Assembly: GCF_963583255.1 (NCBI RefSeq)
Contig: NC_084803.1
Coordinates: 21,488,428-21,552,427, forward strand
Source: Pyrus communis
Lineage: Eukaryota > Streptophyta > Magnoliopsida > Rosales > Rosaceae
Direction of reading: 5' to 3'
Length of the DNA stretch: 64,000 bases
Shown here piece by piece: positions 1-11,544 of this stretch (position 1 is the first letter of the stretch; each line of letters begins with the position of its first letter). A program made the position numbers and the translations under genes. The notes beneath the pieces are model-generated. The model worked only from the letters and a program-made list of their open reading frames with translations, was not told the DNA's origin and ran no database searches.

Positions 1-2
1 AA

Positions 3-770
3 ATGTTATAGTGATGATAGATGAAACGCATGAGGGAGTAAATGTGATGCTTAACCTTTGGCGGAAAGTGTTGGAATCTAAAGGTCTTCGCCTAAGTAGG
101 TCAAAGATAGAATATATGTCATGCAAGTTGGAATGAGGGTTCAAATGACATAGGGGGTGAAGATTGGAGATCAAGAAGTACCAAAGAGTTAGCACTTTCA
201 TTATCTTGGATCTATATTGCAAAAGAATGAAGTATTAGATGAAGATCTCAACCATATAATAAAAGCTGGATAGATGAAGTGGAAGAGTGCATGGGGTGTG
301 TTGTGAAATTTTCGTATGCTACTAAAGCTCAAGAGAAAATTTCACAGAACACCAATAAGGCTAGCCATGTTTTACGGCATGGAATGTTGAGCGGTTAGGT
401 ATCAACACGTCCAAAAAATGAGTGTTGTAAAGAAGAGAATGCTTTGTTGGATGTGTTGGTACATGAGAAATGACATGATTAAGAATGAGGTTACCCGACG
501 TAAGGTAGGAGTGGTCGCAATTGAATATAAGATGAGAGAAAATCGATTAAGGTGGTTTTGATATATGAACCGAAGACCTATAGATGCTTTGTTTAGAAAA
601 TGCGGTTGTGAGACTGAGGATTAGAGCAAAAGTGGTAGAGGAAGACCTAGAAAGACTTGGAAAAAGACCTTAAGAAATGACATGGGGTACTTGGAGCTAA
701 CGGAAGACTTGGTGCAAAACCAAGCGCAACGATGTTCTAGAATTCATACAACCGAAGAATAAGTGTAGCT
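3..770 (+). pseudogene. LINE reverse-transcriptase remnant (C-terminal part)
   Basis: Conceptual translation across several frames gives the tail of a plant non-LTR (LINE) reverse transcriptase. It starts in the region after the catalytic site ([11 protein letters not shown], then [15 protein letters not shown]), passes through FYGMEC and KRMLCWMCWYMRND, and ends near GRGRPRKTWKKTLRNDM. In intact relatives this region binds template and carries the C-terminal Cys/His-rich stretch. Several in-frame stops and frame changes interrupt it, so it is dead. The upstream part, with endonuclease and catalytic motifs, lies outside the window. The family is recognised by remembered motif order; no search was run. 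Confidence 0.75.
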
Positions 771-2200
771 CCTCCTAGATGAAGAAGAATACAGTGTAAG
801 AGTGTTTTAAAGTTTAACCTGTGTTTTAGCATGACTATCCTACCAACTTAATTTAACTTTTGAACAAACACTCACAAGTTTCAGGAGCAAAGATAATAGG
901 AAATTTGAATAAAAAAAAAAAAAAAACAAAGATAATAGAAATTTTGAAAAATTATGTCCTTAAAGTAATTGCATGTTTTAGCCTTGGGGTATAGTTTGGT
1001 AACTTTAAGTTGTTTTGTTTATCCAGATCAATTAACCAATTGGAGAAGTAAATTACCATTCTCGTAAGGTTTGTGCTATTTAGACACCATTTTTTTATCT
1101 CTTACACATCTTTATTAATTTTATTTATTAATCTTCTTCAATTCATTCGATCTGACGATCGAAAATTAAGAGGGGTATGTGAGAGATAAAATTGGATGTG
1201 TGGATAATACCACCCTTCTCGTAATTGCATGATGAGTTATACGCTTTGTGTATTTTAGTGACGATCTTAGCGTAATTTAAACTTGGCGGGGAATAATTTG
1301 AATTTGAGTAGAGCACATTTGATCTAGCGAATGTGGCTATAGCATCCACGTCTATACTATAATTTCATGTTACAAATTTTATGGCGCTTACTTAGTGTAA
1401 TATAACAAGTTATAGTGAACTAAACAAGTTATATGGAACTCAATACATGGAACTTAATTACTAAAGTTGGAACTACATCCTTCTCACTGTTAGGATGGAA
1501 TTATATAACGGGAGTATTTTTTTTATCACCACCTTAACTTTGTTGTATGGTGAAAAGACACATGACAAATGATTAGGTGTATGGTGAGTATATACACCCT
1601 TATATAACTGTGAACGAACCCTTACAAGTTACAAATGTTACAAGAATCTCTTTTGCATATTTGGTGAAAAGTCCTTATACCATTTATTTGTTTTTGTGTT
1701 ACATTTGTTTTCTTTATCTAAGTCGATTAACCTACTGCACATGTCATACTCTTTTTCCTAATAATACTTGTATTATTTCCTGGAAGATAAACTCACTCTC
1801 TCACTTATGATTTTTAATGGTTTTTGAATTTCTTCTTTTTACTTCAATACAAAATTTTCTTATGAATTATTATCCCTTATCATAGAAAGAAATTCAACTT
1901 TACACACATGCATTTGACTTTCTTGCTGAGGAGTAATGGCTTTTCCAACCTTGGTCTTAATCCAATTGCCATTTCCATGCACACAGCTAATTTCAGCGCT
2001 TTGGAGATATAGGGAAACAAATAGACTCAACACACCCTAATTGACCATAAGTTATTAAAATAATAATAATCATTGCTGAGGTTGAGTGGATTGGTTGGTT
2101 TTACATTTATTTCATTTTTCATCTAACAATTTCATTCATTGTGACCTTCTCCTAATTCACCGCCAGATTAGAACAAGAAAATACTGCAATTTCTTCACCA
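771..2200. other. Intergenic AT-rich DNA upstream of the B3 gene
   Basis: No convincing gene or RNA is visible. The short ORFs here have no recognisable motif and AT-rich composition. A Helitron-style 5' start (TCTATACTATAATTTC) is possible at about 1350, but the base before it is G rather than the A expected for a Helitron insertion site. The last few hundred bases should hold the promoter and 5' UTR of the B3 gene that starts at 2201. Confidence 0.5.
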
Positions 2201-3647
2201 ATGGCTTGTTTAACCCAGGAAACTGATGACTGCCCGACCACATATTCCCCTACCACTCCCCATTTCTTCAAGATCATTGTAAATGACACTTCCAAATACA
2301 ACAAAATTGTAAGCACCTCTCTCTTTCTCTCTCATGTTTGCTGCAGTAGTTAGGTTATATGGTATTGACATGATTCATTTCTTAGACACAAAAGATCAAC
2401 TAATTTTTCACACTTCAAAATTAAAGTCGAAACTTTCTCTGTTTTGCAGAAAATTCCAACGAAATTTGTGATGAAATATGGAGATGGTCTGTCAAATTCA
2501 GTAGTTCTTAAGGTTCCAAGTGGTTTGGAATGGGAGATGGAACTTAGAAGATATGATGGTGAGGTTTGGTTTGAGAAAGGTTGGCCAGACTTCTCACATT
2601 TTTACTCTCTAGACTTTGCTTACTGGCTAGTTTTTGGGTGCGAAGGGAACTCAAAATTCCTGGTTCGCATATTTGATAGAAGCTGCACAGAGATTGACTA
2701 TCCACTACAAACTCCTGAGGAGGAAGAAACTGATGAAGATTCCATTTCCACTAATTCTGATCATGATTCTAGTGATGATGCTCGTGATGATTATGAGGCT
2801 TATTCTGGCGATGATTCTGTTCAAATCTTAGACGAATTTTCACCCTGCCAAAGAGAAACAAAAGGGAGATCTCCATTTCCGTGTCCTCGACCTTACAAGG
2901 AGAATATAACAAGTTCAGGTGGTAAGGCAAAAACCAATATCAAACTTGTACAATGTGGTTCCATAGCTATACATACCAATTAGAAATTCTGATTCTGTGA
3001 AATGATGCTCAAGATATCAATGAAAAACAAAGATCCACAATGACAGATATCAGAAGCGGAAGTTACAAATTTTAATTTTATTCCCTATTTTTTTCCTTAT
3101 TGTGTTTTCTGCGTCATTCTTGTTTAACTTAAAATATCCTCATTATATTCTTTAACAGGCAAAGCTGGTCCCTCTGCAAGGGCAAAGGCTAAAGCTCTTC
3201 AGATGGTTAGTTCCTTTACATCTGAATACCCTTTTCTCAAGGTTGCCATGCAGCCCACATATCTCCAATATTGCTATTTGGTAAGCTTGCGATAAAGCCC
3301 TCAAAAATTTGGTTAACATATCTATCCCTGCCGAGAAAATTTAATCGTAAGCAGTCTTGCCTAAATTATTGACTTTCTGCATTACCCCTTTGTTTTTCCA
3401 GAGCTTGCGATCCAAGTTTGTCAAGAAACATCTTAGCAAGACTTGTGATCATGTCTTCCTTCGGCGTTCAGATGGGAGAACTTGGCGTGTCAAACTAGAA
3501 CAATATGAGACTGGAAGATGCAGATTGCTGAGTGGTTGGAAGAAATTTGTGCAAGAGAATAGTTTGGCGATTGGTGATGTGTGTGTCTTTGTGTTGATTG
3601 ACAACATCAAACCTTTGTTCAATGTTATCTTCTTCCCCACCGCGTAG
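2201..3647 (+). CDS. REM-like protein with two B3 DNA-binding domains
   Basis: Four exons can be joined in phase: 2201-2308, 2450-2921, 3159-3280 and 3402-3647, all GT-AG, giving 315 residues. The start is the ATG opening MACLTQETDD. The first B3 domain spans about residues 20-113 (HFFKIIV, then KIPTKFVMKYGD, VPSGLEWEMEL, EVWFEKGWPDF, WLVFGCEG). A very acidic Asp/Ser/Glu linker follows at about 115-152. The second B3 domain spans about 222-315 (RSKFVKKHL, GRTWRVKLEQY, LLSGWKKFVQENSLAIGD, CVFVLI). B3 domains bind DNA in the major groove, so a nuclear transcription-factor role is expected. REM members are often expressed in reproductive meristems (family knowledge). All junctions keep the frame and no stops are seen, so the gene may be intact. 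The exact donor of exon 2 (2922) was chosen over a weaker GT three bases upstream. Confidence 0.85.
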
Positions 3648-5050
3648 AAAGCTGCAAATTGCACCTCCAATAATTGCAAGAGAAGAGTGATGGATGAAGT
3701 CTTTGAAGTTGAATATTGCAACATGAATACTACCTAGTTTAAGATCATTATATATATAGTTCTTTATGCAGAAGTATCTAGTTAGTTCTTGATTTCTTTC
3801 TATTAGAAAGAGAAGCAACAAGATGATCGGTCGAGTCTCCTACTGTCTTGGGCATTCCCTAAATTTCTAGTCTACTTTATGATTGATCATTCTGTTTATT
3901 CAAATATTAGTTAATCTGTGCATGTTTACTTTCCTTTATTAATCCATCATGTTCTTGGTTCTCCATTGAAGCAGATTGAGCCAGTTTTTAATATTATTTA
4001 TCATGTTCGAGCCTTTGTTTGATGTACTCGGCAAGTTGTGGAACGATATCGGTTGTGAAATTTGACTGGAAATCCTTTCAGCTTTAAACAAATCCAAGGT
4101 TTTCAACAAAACTCAGGGGATACAATAAAAACATCATATACTTCTAACACTGCAAATGGAATGGAAATGTTTAATGAAAATGTTTGCCATGCTGATGGTG
4201 CACATATGTTGCCTGAAAATGTTTGATTATCCTAACTGTAACTTACATATTTATTGGAATCCTTTTAGTACTTTGCAATAATATACAGCACAAGGTTGGC
4301 GATAATTCTTCTTCTTCACTGATGATTCGGGTTGACTTGAATCCCAAGAGGTTTGAGAAAGGTATTGATAATTTTTGTCCATTTTGATTTACCATGACTT
4401 AACAGGTAGTTTACTGGGATAAAATGGAAAACATTTATACTAACAACAATATTTCTCTGGTTTTGGCTCGGAGATTTGGAGTCAGTTATTTTGTCAATCT
4501 GAAGGACAATGACAAACCCATACAGAAGATGAAAAATTATGGCGTTCTTAGTGGATGTCGTCGTATATATCAAAATAGATAATCAAGTTTTACAGCTTTC
4601 TAACTTATAAATTTGATGTTATTACTAAGATGACCAATGGTGGAGTTCACAGGAGGATAGCAAATCCCAAGTTTGTGCACAGTCAATCTTCTAAATCAGG
4701 TTCAATTGTGCCTCAAATACGCAATTCTCAGAGTTATTTTATATATTGTCTTGCACCATTTCCTTTTCTACTTATGGTACAAGAAATCCGGATTCAAGTT
4801 TGAATCTTTGTGCAGGTACATTTTTGTCACATCACCAACTACTACTACTACTACACCTGAGGGACAATTAAACAATCGTATTCTCAAATCCATACAAAAA
4901 AAAAAATCATGTAAATTGTAATAGTTAGGACATAGAAATTTCGATTTGTATGGTACATATATATAGACTCTTAATGTAAATCTAATAGAATATATATGAA
5001 ACTAAAAAACTTATTTCACCATGTGAATTTAATTGCTTTGATTGATTTCT
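3648..5050. other. Downstream flank of the B3 gene, no gene recognised
   Basis: This holds the 3' UTR of the B3 gene and AT-rich intergenic sequence. Short open stretches at 4316-4573 and 4673-4921 have no recognisable domain and sit in low-complexity sequence (poly-A, ACT repeats). A Helitron-like terminus follows at about 5128, so part of this stretch may belong to a non-autonomous Helitron. Confidence 0.4.
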
Positions 5051-5059
5051 AAATAATTT

Positions 5060-5128
5060 AGAAACGGGTGTGTTAAATTGTGGGTTACGATTTGAAAACC
5101 CGTAGTAGAGCGCGGGCATATTTGCTAG
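5060..5128 (+). mobile_element. Helitron-like 3' terminus
   Basis: The stretch ends in CTAG at 5125-5128 followed by T. It is preceded by a short GC-rich palindrome (CCCG ... CGCGGG at about 5099-5116) a few bases upstream. A hairpin near the 3' end, a CTRR terminus and insertion before T are the hallmarks of plant Helitron 3' ends. The 5' TC end could not be placed with confidence, so element length and any captured cargo are unknown. Confidence 0.5.
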
Positions 5129-5828
5129 TTATCCCCAAAAAGTGTAAGCCATTTCAGTAGCCAGTACAATTCTAGCCGGGTTTGACATTTTCCTGTAAAA
5201 TTCTAGGATTTATGTCAATAATTTCTCAGTCTAACTGTCTAAGTAGTTAGGCCATCTCCAACCGAAAGGTCTAGAGAGCCAGAAGGTCGAAAATAGCCCG
5301 AAAATCATCTCCAACCGAGGACCAGGCTAAAGGACCAACCGGCCGACCCTGGCAAAATTTGCCCTTTTTTTGTAATTTTTTTTTTTTTTTTACAAAATTT
5401 AAAAAAAAATCTTTTTTTTTTTTCCTATAACTTCCTAAGCCATTAAACAACATTAAATAACATGAAGTAACATGAAACAACATTAAACAATATTAAACAA
5501 CACTAAATAACATAAAAATTATACAACATAAAAAAAAACATTTAACAACATGAAACTTAAACAACATTTTTAAGAACATTTAACAACATAAAACTTAAAC
5601 GTCTACTCCATACTTCTTTTGGCCTAAAGATGTGCAACAAGATCTTGTTGTAGGTATTTGTTTGTAGTACGGGAACGTATCATAGCGCCTCATGTACTTA
5701 TTTAAAGAGATACTACCAGTTCTTGGATTGAAAGGCAAATTAGGCCAATCATATATTTTTGCACGAGCCCTTCTTGACCTATTTGGATCCTCTTGGTCGT
5801 CATCAAACTCTCCATCAATATACCCATC

Positions 5829-7029
5829 TCACTCATCCTCCACAATCATGTTGTGTAATATGATTAAAGACAACATGATGGGAGTCCAAATTTTCTTAAC
5901 TCCACCTTCTTGCCGGTTCCTTGATGATCTTCCACCATGTTTGTATAATACTGAAAGCTCTCTAAACATCTTTCCAGTATGCCTCTTAGTGTAAGGTAAA
6001 ACACTTTTCGGCATCATTTGCAGGGTTTGGAATTGCTTAGACAAGTGTCGCCCACTTTGGGTAGATGTCGTCTACCAAGTAATACCCCATATTGTACCAA
6101 CGACCGTTAATGTAGTAGTCAAGTTGAGGTGATTTACCTTCCGTTAGGTTATTGAAGAGGTGATTTACCTTCCGTTAGGTTATTGAAGAAGGGTGAACGC
6201 CCAAGAGCTGCAATGTCATTTTGGGATCCAAGGACTCCAAAGAAATCATGCCAGATCCATGTGTCATACGAGACAACCGCCTCTAACACAATAATTGGCT
6301 TTCTCAGCCTTCGCTAAAGCCTCATTGCCATTAGGTGGGACAGTTCTTCCAATTCCAATGGATGCAGTCTAATGACCCTATCATGCCCATAAAGCCACAA
6401 TCTTCAGCTTTGCGAATGAGCCAATCCATATCTTCTTGATTTGGCTCACGGAGGTACTTCTCTTTGTAAAGATAAGCAATTATGTCACAGAATTCAGCAA
6501 AAGTATCAAGGCATGTAGACTCAAACATACTGTATGTATCATCCATCGCATCAGCTGGGTAGGCATAAGCCATCAGTCGAAGTGCAATAGTAACCTTCTG
6601 ATGAGGTGAGAAACTAGGACGGCCTGCTCTGTCCTGCTTCTGTTGAAAGTATGGATTGACATGTTGGACATCATGAAGTAAACGCTCGAACACATAACGC
6701 CTCATCCGAAAGCGACGTCTGAAATCCTCTTCTGTGTACATCGAGTTGGGGTTGAAGTAGTTGTTCATCAGATTGTCATGAGCCATCTCTGTGTTTCGTG
6801 ATTTGTAAGAGTGACAAGCAACAGAGCCACCCCATTGAGGTTGTTCCTCAGTTGGCTGACATACCATAGACGCAGCCATGGCTGCCACATATTTTCTATT
6901 GCACCATGCTTCATGTTCTTCATCATACTCCTCATCTTCTCATCTCATCTGCGTCCATTTTTCTTCTAATTCGGAATTGGATTCAGACCCCCAGTTGGAA
7001 TTCGAAGAGGATCCAAAGTTAGAATTCAT
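5829..7029 (-). pseudogene. Harbinger-type DDE transposase/nuclease, decayed
   Basis: Reading starts at an ATG at 7027-7029. A stop appears soon after (TQMR then stop) and a second open part begins at 6888. That part contains the N-terminal helical region (YTEEDFRRRFRMRRYVFERLL), a block typical of plant nuclease/ALP1-like proteins (DDTYSMFESTCLDTFAEFC), and the start of the catalytic domain (GMIGSLDCIHWNWKNCPT, with its conserved Asp). The C-terminal part runs in other frames (YYLVDDIYPKWATLV, LIILHNMIVEDE at about 5830-5870). Frame is lost after about 6331, and a 31-bp tandem duplication at 6127-6188 adds another shift. ALP1-like host proteins derive from this family, but the lesions and the surrounding TIRs point to a dead transposase. 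Confidence 0.85.
6127..6188. repeat. 31-bp perfect tandem duplication in the transposase
   Basis: Positions 6127-6157 and 6158-6188 are identical. Because 31 is not a multiple of three, the duplication shifts the transposase frame. Replication slippage or repair is the likely cause. Confidence 0.95.
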
Positions 7030-7554
7030 TGAAAACTTGAATTGAAAAAGATTAAATTGAAAGAGTTTGAATTAAAAGAGATTGAATTCAAAGGTGTGTG
7101 AATTATAACCCAATATCCACCTTATTTATAGCCCAAAAAATTTCAATCCAATGGCTAGTTGACGTCAGTTACCGTTGGATTTGAATTCTTTTTTTCGGCC
7201 AAATTTTTTTTAAAAAAATTCTCATTTTTTCCTATAAATTTAAGTTGTTATAGTTTTTAAATTTAACTTGTAGTTTTTAAATTTAAGTTGTTGTAGTTTT
7301 TAATTTAAGTGGTTGTAGTTGTTAAATTTAAATAATAAATTATGTTTGGCCATTTGGCCCTCAGTTTGAGATTATTTTTGTGACAGGGCTAAAACGAGTC
7401 ATATGGCCCTTTAACTCTCGGTTGGAGATAATAAGAAATATGCCCCTACACCGTTCATTAAAAAACTAATTTATTGGATGGCCAGAGGACTAAAACGAGC
7501 CCTCTAGCCCTCCTTCGGTTGGATATGACCTTAATTTCTCAATTTAAGCCAATA

Positions 7555-8501
7555 TTAGACCATCCCCAATGGGGGCTTTATCCTCCATGAGGCTGCCACA
7601 TTTCTAGTCTTAGCAAGAAATTTCATCTCCAATGAGCCGAAAATGGGGCTGGATCCACCATTGGGGCTAGCAACTTCCTTTCTTCGGTAGCATAAAATCG
7701 GCCTACATTTAGCCCCAAAAAATAGTGGGTCCCACACAAAAAGTAGCAACTCATGTAAGCAAAATTTTATCACTCTCCATGCACTTGCGAATGCACTTAT
7801 ACTCTCCTTTTATTATTTTTTTAATTCTTTTTTCTTACTTATTTTTCTTACAATTTCGCTAATTAATGATTGTTTTAAATTCCATAAGAATGAAAATTTC
7901 AAATTGATTTGACGTTCATAGGCATTGATGGGTGAAATTTTAAAAAATTTTCTTATAATTTCGCTAATTAATGATTGTTTTAAATTCCATAAGAATGAAA
8001 ATTTCAAATTGATTTGACGTTCATAGGCATTGATGGGTGAAATTTTAAAATATTTTTTTTTTTCAAAATTGTATGATACTAAATTATCAATTGGTGCTAG
8101 GTAAATTGTTGTGTTATACGTGAAAATCAAATTATTTTAGAGGGCGAAGTGGAGGTTTGTTTCTTTTAACGAATGAGATTGTGATAAGGGAATCTAATCC
8201 AACAAACGATTCATAAGTGATGAAATCTAACTTTATCACAATTTGAACTTTTTAGGTTAAAGGGTTCATTAAAAAAATTTAAGATAACATGTTCAAAAAT
8301 CAACTTAAGAAAAGCTAACACACAAAAAAAATCATCACTTAATCAAATTACTATATATAGCCCCATATAGAGCCTAAATGATATAACCCCCATTGGGAAA
8401 GATTCTTTAATAAAGCTCCAATGATTTCTCGAAACTCTAAAATGGGCTATATCCACCACTTTTTCAGTCTCATATAGAGCTCCTTACTTAGGATGCTCTT
8501 A
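7555..8501. mobile_element. Harbinger-like MITE, about 0.94 kb
   Basis: The ends are GACCATCC on the left (7558) and, inverted, GAGCATCC on the right (8498). TTA flanks both sides (7555-7557, 8499-8501). Weakly matching sub-terminal sequence (CCCCAATGGGGGC, GGGCTATATCCACC) supports a TIR element. No ORF with known motifs is present. The TTA duplication and CATCC-type TIR suggest mobilisation by PIF/Harbinger transposase. Confidence 0.65.
7843..8052. repeat. Two tandem 105-bp units inside the MITE
   Basis: Near-identical units run from about 7843 to 7947 and from 7948 to 8052. Both contain AATTTCGCTAATTAATG and GACGTTCATAGGCATTG. Only a few bases differ, so the duplication is more recent than the divergence of the MITE ends. 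Confidence 0.9.
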
Positions 8502-8569
8502 GGTCACTATTTACTCCATTCTCATCGTTTCATGTCAATCGCAACTTCTTGCCAAACCATTCATTCATG

Positions 8570-8738
8570 GGTAATGCTAGAGATATCATCTATTTAAATC
8601 ATATTTTGTAAACTATATGATGCGATTATTAATGATTGGATTATCATTTAAGTGTCGATCATTGTGCTTTTTGTTATTAGTGCCACATCACTTAATTTGC
8701 AAATTTGATTTAAAATTTTGGTCTACCTATCATTACTC
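8570..8738. mobile_element. Small AT-rich MITE, family copy 1
   Basis: Inverted ends GGTAATGCTAGAGA... and ...CTATCATTACTC enclose an AT-rich core with a conserved CACATCACTTAATTTGCAAA. Three related copies lie in this window (11082, 11265, 19665). The element is non-coding. Confidence 0.7.
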
Positions 8739-9413
8739 TTCATTAAATTATCTAGTGGGATGAAGGGAGAGGTTCAAGCAAGTTCAACGGTAGTTATTGC
8801 ACAGGTTCAACCGTTCAAGTAAAGGTGCGTGACGATATGGGTTCATGTTGCAGGTTCAAGGCGAAGATGAAGTACCTGTGGAATCTGGATAGGTTGTGAC
8901 AGATTCGACTCGTGGGAGTCAGTGCAGGATCGTTCAAATCTAGTGTGACGAGATCAGGGAAGACAGTACATGTGGGTGCATATGGTGGGTCGATTGGGTT
9001 GGAGTGCGGTGCAGTGTGAATCTGGGCTTCAATTATGTTTTTGAAAATGTAGAAGCGGCGACTGATGGTGCGACGACATCGGGGTCAGAGAGAGATTCCA
9101 ACTATATATCTTTTGTTTTTGGAATATTTTCCAAGTGATATATAAAATTAAGAATCTCAACTATCCATTTTTCCGGCTAGAAGAATTTCCATTGGGTTGG
9201 TCAAATAAATTTCAAGCATTTTCATTTGATAGACTATGGAGGACTATCCATGTTGGGGAGAGATTTTTTCATGTACATGGAGCATAAGCCAGCATATCAA
9301 GTGTCCTAATTACATAACAGCTACAATGTTCAACGGTTTTTCACAGGATTATTTTTTATTTTTTAAAGTATACATAAAGTTAAATTAATTCTCTGAAAGT
9401 ATTTTCCAAAAAA

Positions 9414-9444
<31 letters not shown>

Positions 9445-9523
9445 CATACATATATACATATGTATATTCTTTGAAAGTATAGAAACTACTTCTACAGATA
9501 GCTAAACTAATTATAGTAATAAA
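8739..9523. other. Unassigned intergenic sequence with a TA microsatellite
   Basis: Moderately GC-rich sequence at 8760-9100 shows no motif-bearing ORF on either strand. A TA/CATA microsatellite lies at about 9410-9465. Nothing else was recognised before the TRIM array. Confidence 0.4.
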
Positions 9524-10822
9524 TGTTGGATTTTTGGATCGTCGGGTCCGTCCCACTCTAACGATACCGATACTGTCCCTAACTTTACCACCTACCCAAT
9601 TCATCTGGTGTGAAGTTTTGCCACAAAAGGCTCTGATATTAATTAGAGTAGGGTAATCCTATTTAAATCCATTGAGTTTCCTTGAACCCACTGATGTGAG
9701 ACTTTAACACTTCTCCTCACGTGTAACCCCATTTAGTGGTTCACATGTGGAGATCCACATCGGTAATTGAAACTCAGAGGTTGGCTCACGTTGAGCCCAC
9801 TTGTTTTCAATGGAACTCAGCAATTATCTCTAAGAGTTCAAACTTGTTTCCTCAGGCCCAAACCTTGGCTCTGATATCATGTTGGATTTTTGGATCACCA
9901 GACCCGTCCCACTCTAACAACACCGATATTGTCCCTAACTTAACCACCTGCCCAATTTGTCAGGTGTGGGGTTTTACCACAAAAGGCCTCAGTATTAGTT
10001 AGAGTAGGGTAATTCTATTTAAACCCATTGGGTTTCTTTGAACCCATCGATGTGGGACTTTAACACTCCCCCTCACGTGTAACCCTATTTAGTGGTTCAC
10101 ACGTGGAGATCCACATTGGTAATTGAAACTCAGAGGTCGGCTCACGTTGGGTCCACTTGTTTTCAATGGAACTCAATAGTCGTCTCTATATTAAGAGTTC
10201 AGACTTGTTTCCTTGGGCACGAACCTTGGCTTTGATATGATGCTTGATTTTTGGATCGTCGGGCCCGCCCCACTCTAATGACACCGATACTGTCCCCAAC
10301 TTAATCACTTGCCCAATCCATTAGGTGTGGGGTTTTAACACAAAAGGTCTCGGTATTAGTTAGAGTAAGGTAATTTTATTTAAACCCATTGGGTTTCTTT
10401 GAACCCACCGATGTGGGACTTTAACACTCCCCCTCACGTGTAACCTCATTTTTAGTGGTTCACACATGGAGATACACATCGGTAATTGAAACTCAAAGGT
10501 CGACTCCCGTTGGGCCCATTTGTTTTCAATGGAACTCAGCAGTCGTCTCTATATTAAGAGTTCATACTTGTTTCCTTATGGGTGACAAGCTCGTTGGCTC
10601 GTAGGGGCTCGAACCGTGGGCTCTGATACCATGTTGGATTTTTGGATCGCTGAGCCCACCCCACTCTAACGATACTGATATTGTCCCCAACTTTACCACC
10701 TGCCTAATCCGTCAGATGTGGGGTTTTACCACAAAATGCCTCAATATTAGTTAGAGTAGGGTAATCCTATTTAAACCCATTGGGTTTCTTTGAACACACC
10801 GATGTGGGACTTTAACAATAAA
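9519..10822 (-). mobile_element. TRIM array: four 186-bp LTRs, three internal domains
   Basis: Four LTR copies of exactly 186 bp lie at 9524-9709, 9880-10065, 10241-10426 and 10632-10817. They are separated by internal segments of 170, 175 and 205 bp. Read on the minus strand each LTR runs TGTTAAAGTCC ... ATCCAACA. It is followed by a primer-binding site like TGGTATCAGAGCC (best copy at about 10620-10631) matching initiator tRNA-Met. A polypurine run (GAGGGGGAG on the minus strand) precedes the next LTR. The whole array is bracketed by one pair of ATAAA target duplications (9519-9523, 10818-10822), so it grew from a single insertion. No protein is encoded, so movement would depend on enzymes from another retrotransposon. 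Confidence 0.87.
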
Positions 10823-11081
10823 TTATACAAAATGATTCTAAATATAGTTTTGATAGTGCTCTTGTTGAAATGGTCATAAAAGGGTTGGGTTGATGGCAGG
10901 GTGTAAATTCGTTAAAGTTATGTTGGATGGGCTATGTTAAGTAATAGGTCTGTTCAGGACATGGACTAAAATTTAAAGTTTGGTTTGCTTGTTTTTGTGT
11001 TAGGTTTGTTGGAGTTTGGGCTTTAGTCTCCCCATGAATGATCTAAAACTAATGAAGTTCGTAAGTTATGTTTTTATATAG

Positions 11082-11228
11082 AGTAACGTTAGGAAGACCA
11101 AATTTTTTAAACCAAATGATGTGTCATCAATAAGAAACAAACATGTTAATCGACACTTAATTAATAATCCAATCATCTACAACCATATCATTTAGTTTAA
11201 AAAATTTGCTCTCTCTAGCATTACTCTT
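11082..11228. mobile_element. Small AT-rich MITE, family copy 2
   Basis: Ends are AGTAACGTTAGGAAGACC and CTCTCTAGCATTACT. The core shares GATGTGTCATCAATAAGAAA and the motif around CGACACTTAATTAATAATCC with the other copies. Confidence 0.7.
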
Positions 11229-11264
11229 TTATCTATGGTTAAAACTCCCAAGTATTTCTAATAA

Positions 11265-11435
11265 GGATAATGGTAGGGAGACCAAAATTTTAAACTAAAT
11301 TTACAAACAAAATAATGCGTCACTAATAGAAAATAAGTACGTTAATTAAAACTTAAGTAATAATTTAATTATTAACAACTATGTCATTTGATTTGCAAAT
11401 TTAGTTTAAAAAATTGGTCTTCCTAACATTACCCT
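11265..11435. mobile_element. Small AT-rich MITE, family copy 3
   Basis: Ends are GGATAATGGTAGGGAGACC and GGTCTTCCTAACATTACCC, a good inverted match. It lies 36 bp from copy 2 in the same orientation. Confidence 0.75.
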
Positions 11436-11544
11436 TCTAATAAACGTACTTGGATTGGGGTCTTGCAAACACGGTTCAGAGATAGAGCTAGAGATATTGA
11501 GTCATTTTGTGTCCTTTACCCGTAAATTCTATCTATTCTTTTGA

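Larger units (their letters stand above)
5247..7533 (-). mobile_element. PIF/Harbinger DNA transposon
   Basis: The element (5250-7530) has terminal inverted repeats that start GGCCATCTCCAACCGAA on the left and, read inward from the right, GGTCATATCCAACCGAA. It is flanked by TTA on both sides (5247-5249 and 7531-7533), the 3-bp target duplication typical of this superfamily. It carries one decayed transposase gene on the minus strand. No clear second (Myb-like) ORF was found, so the copy would be non-autonomous even without the transposase lesions. Confidence 0.85.
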
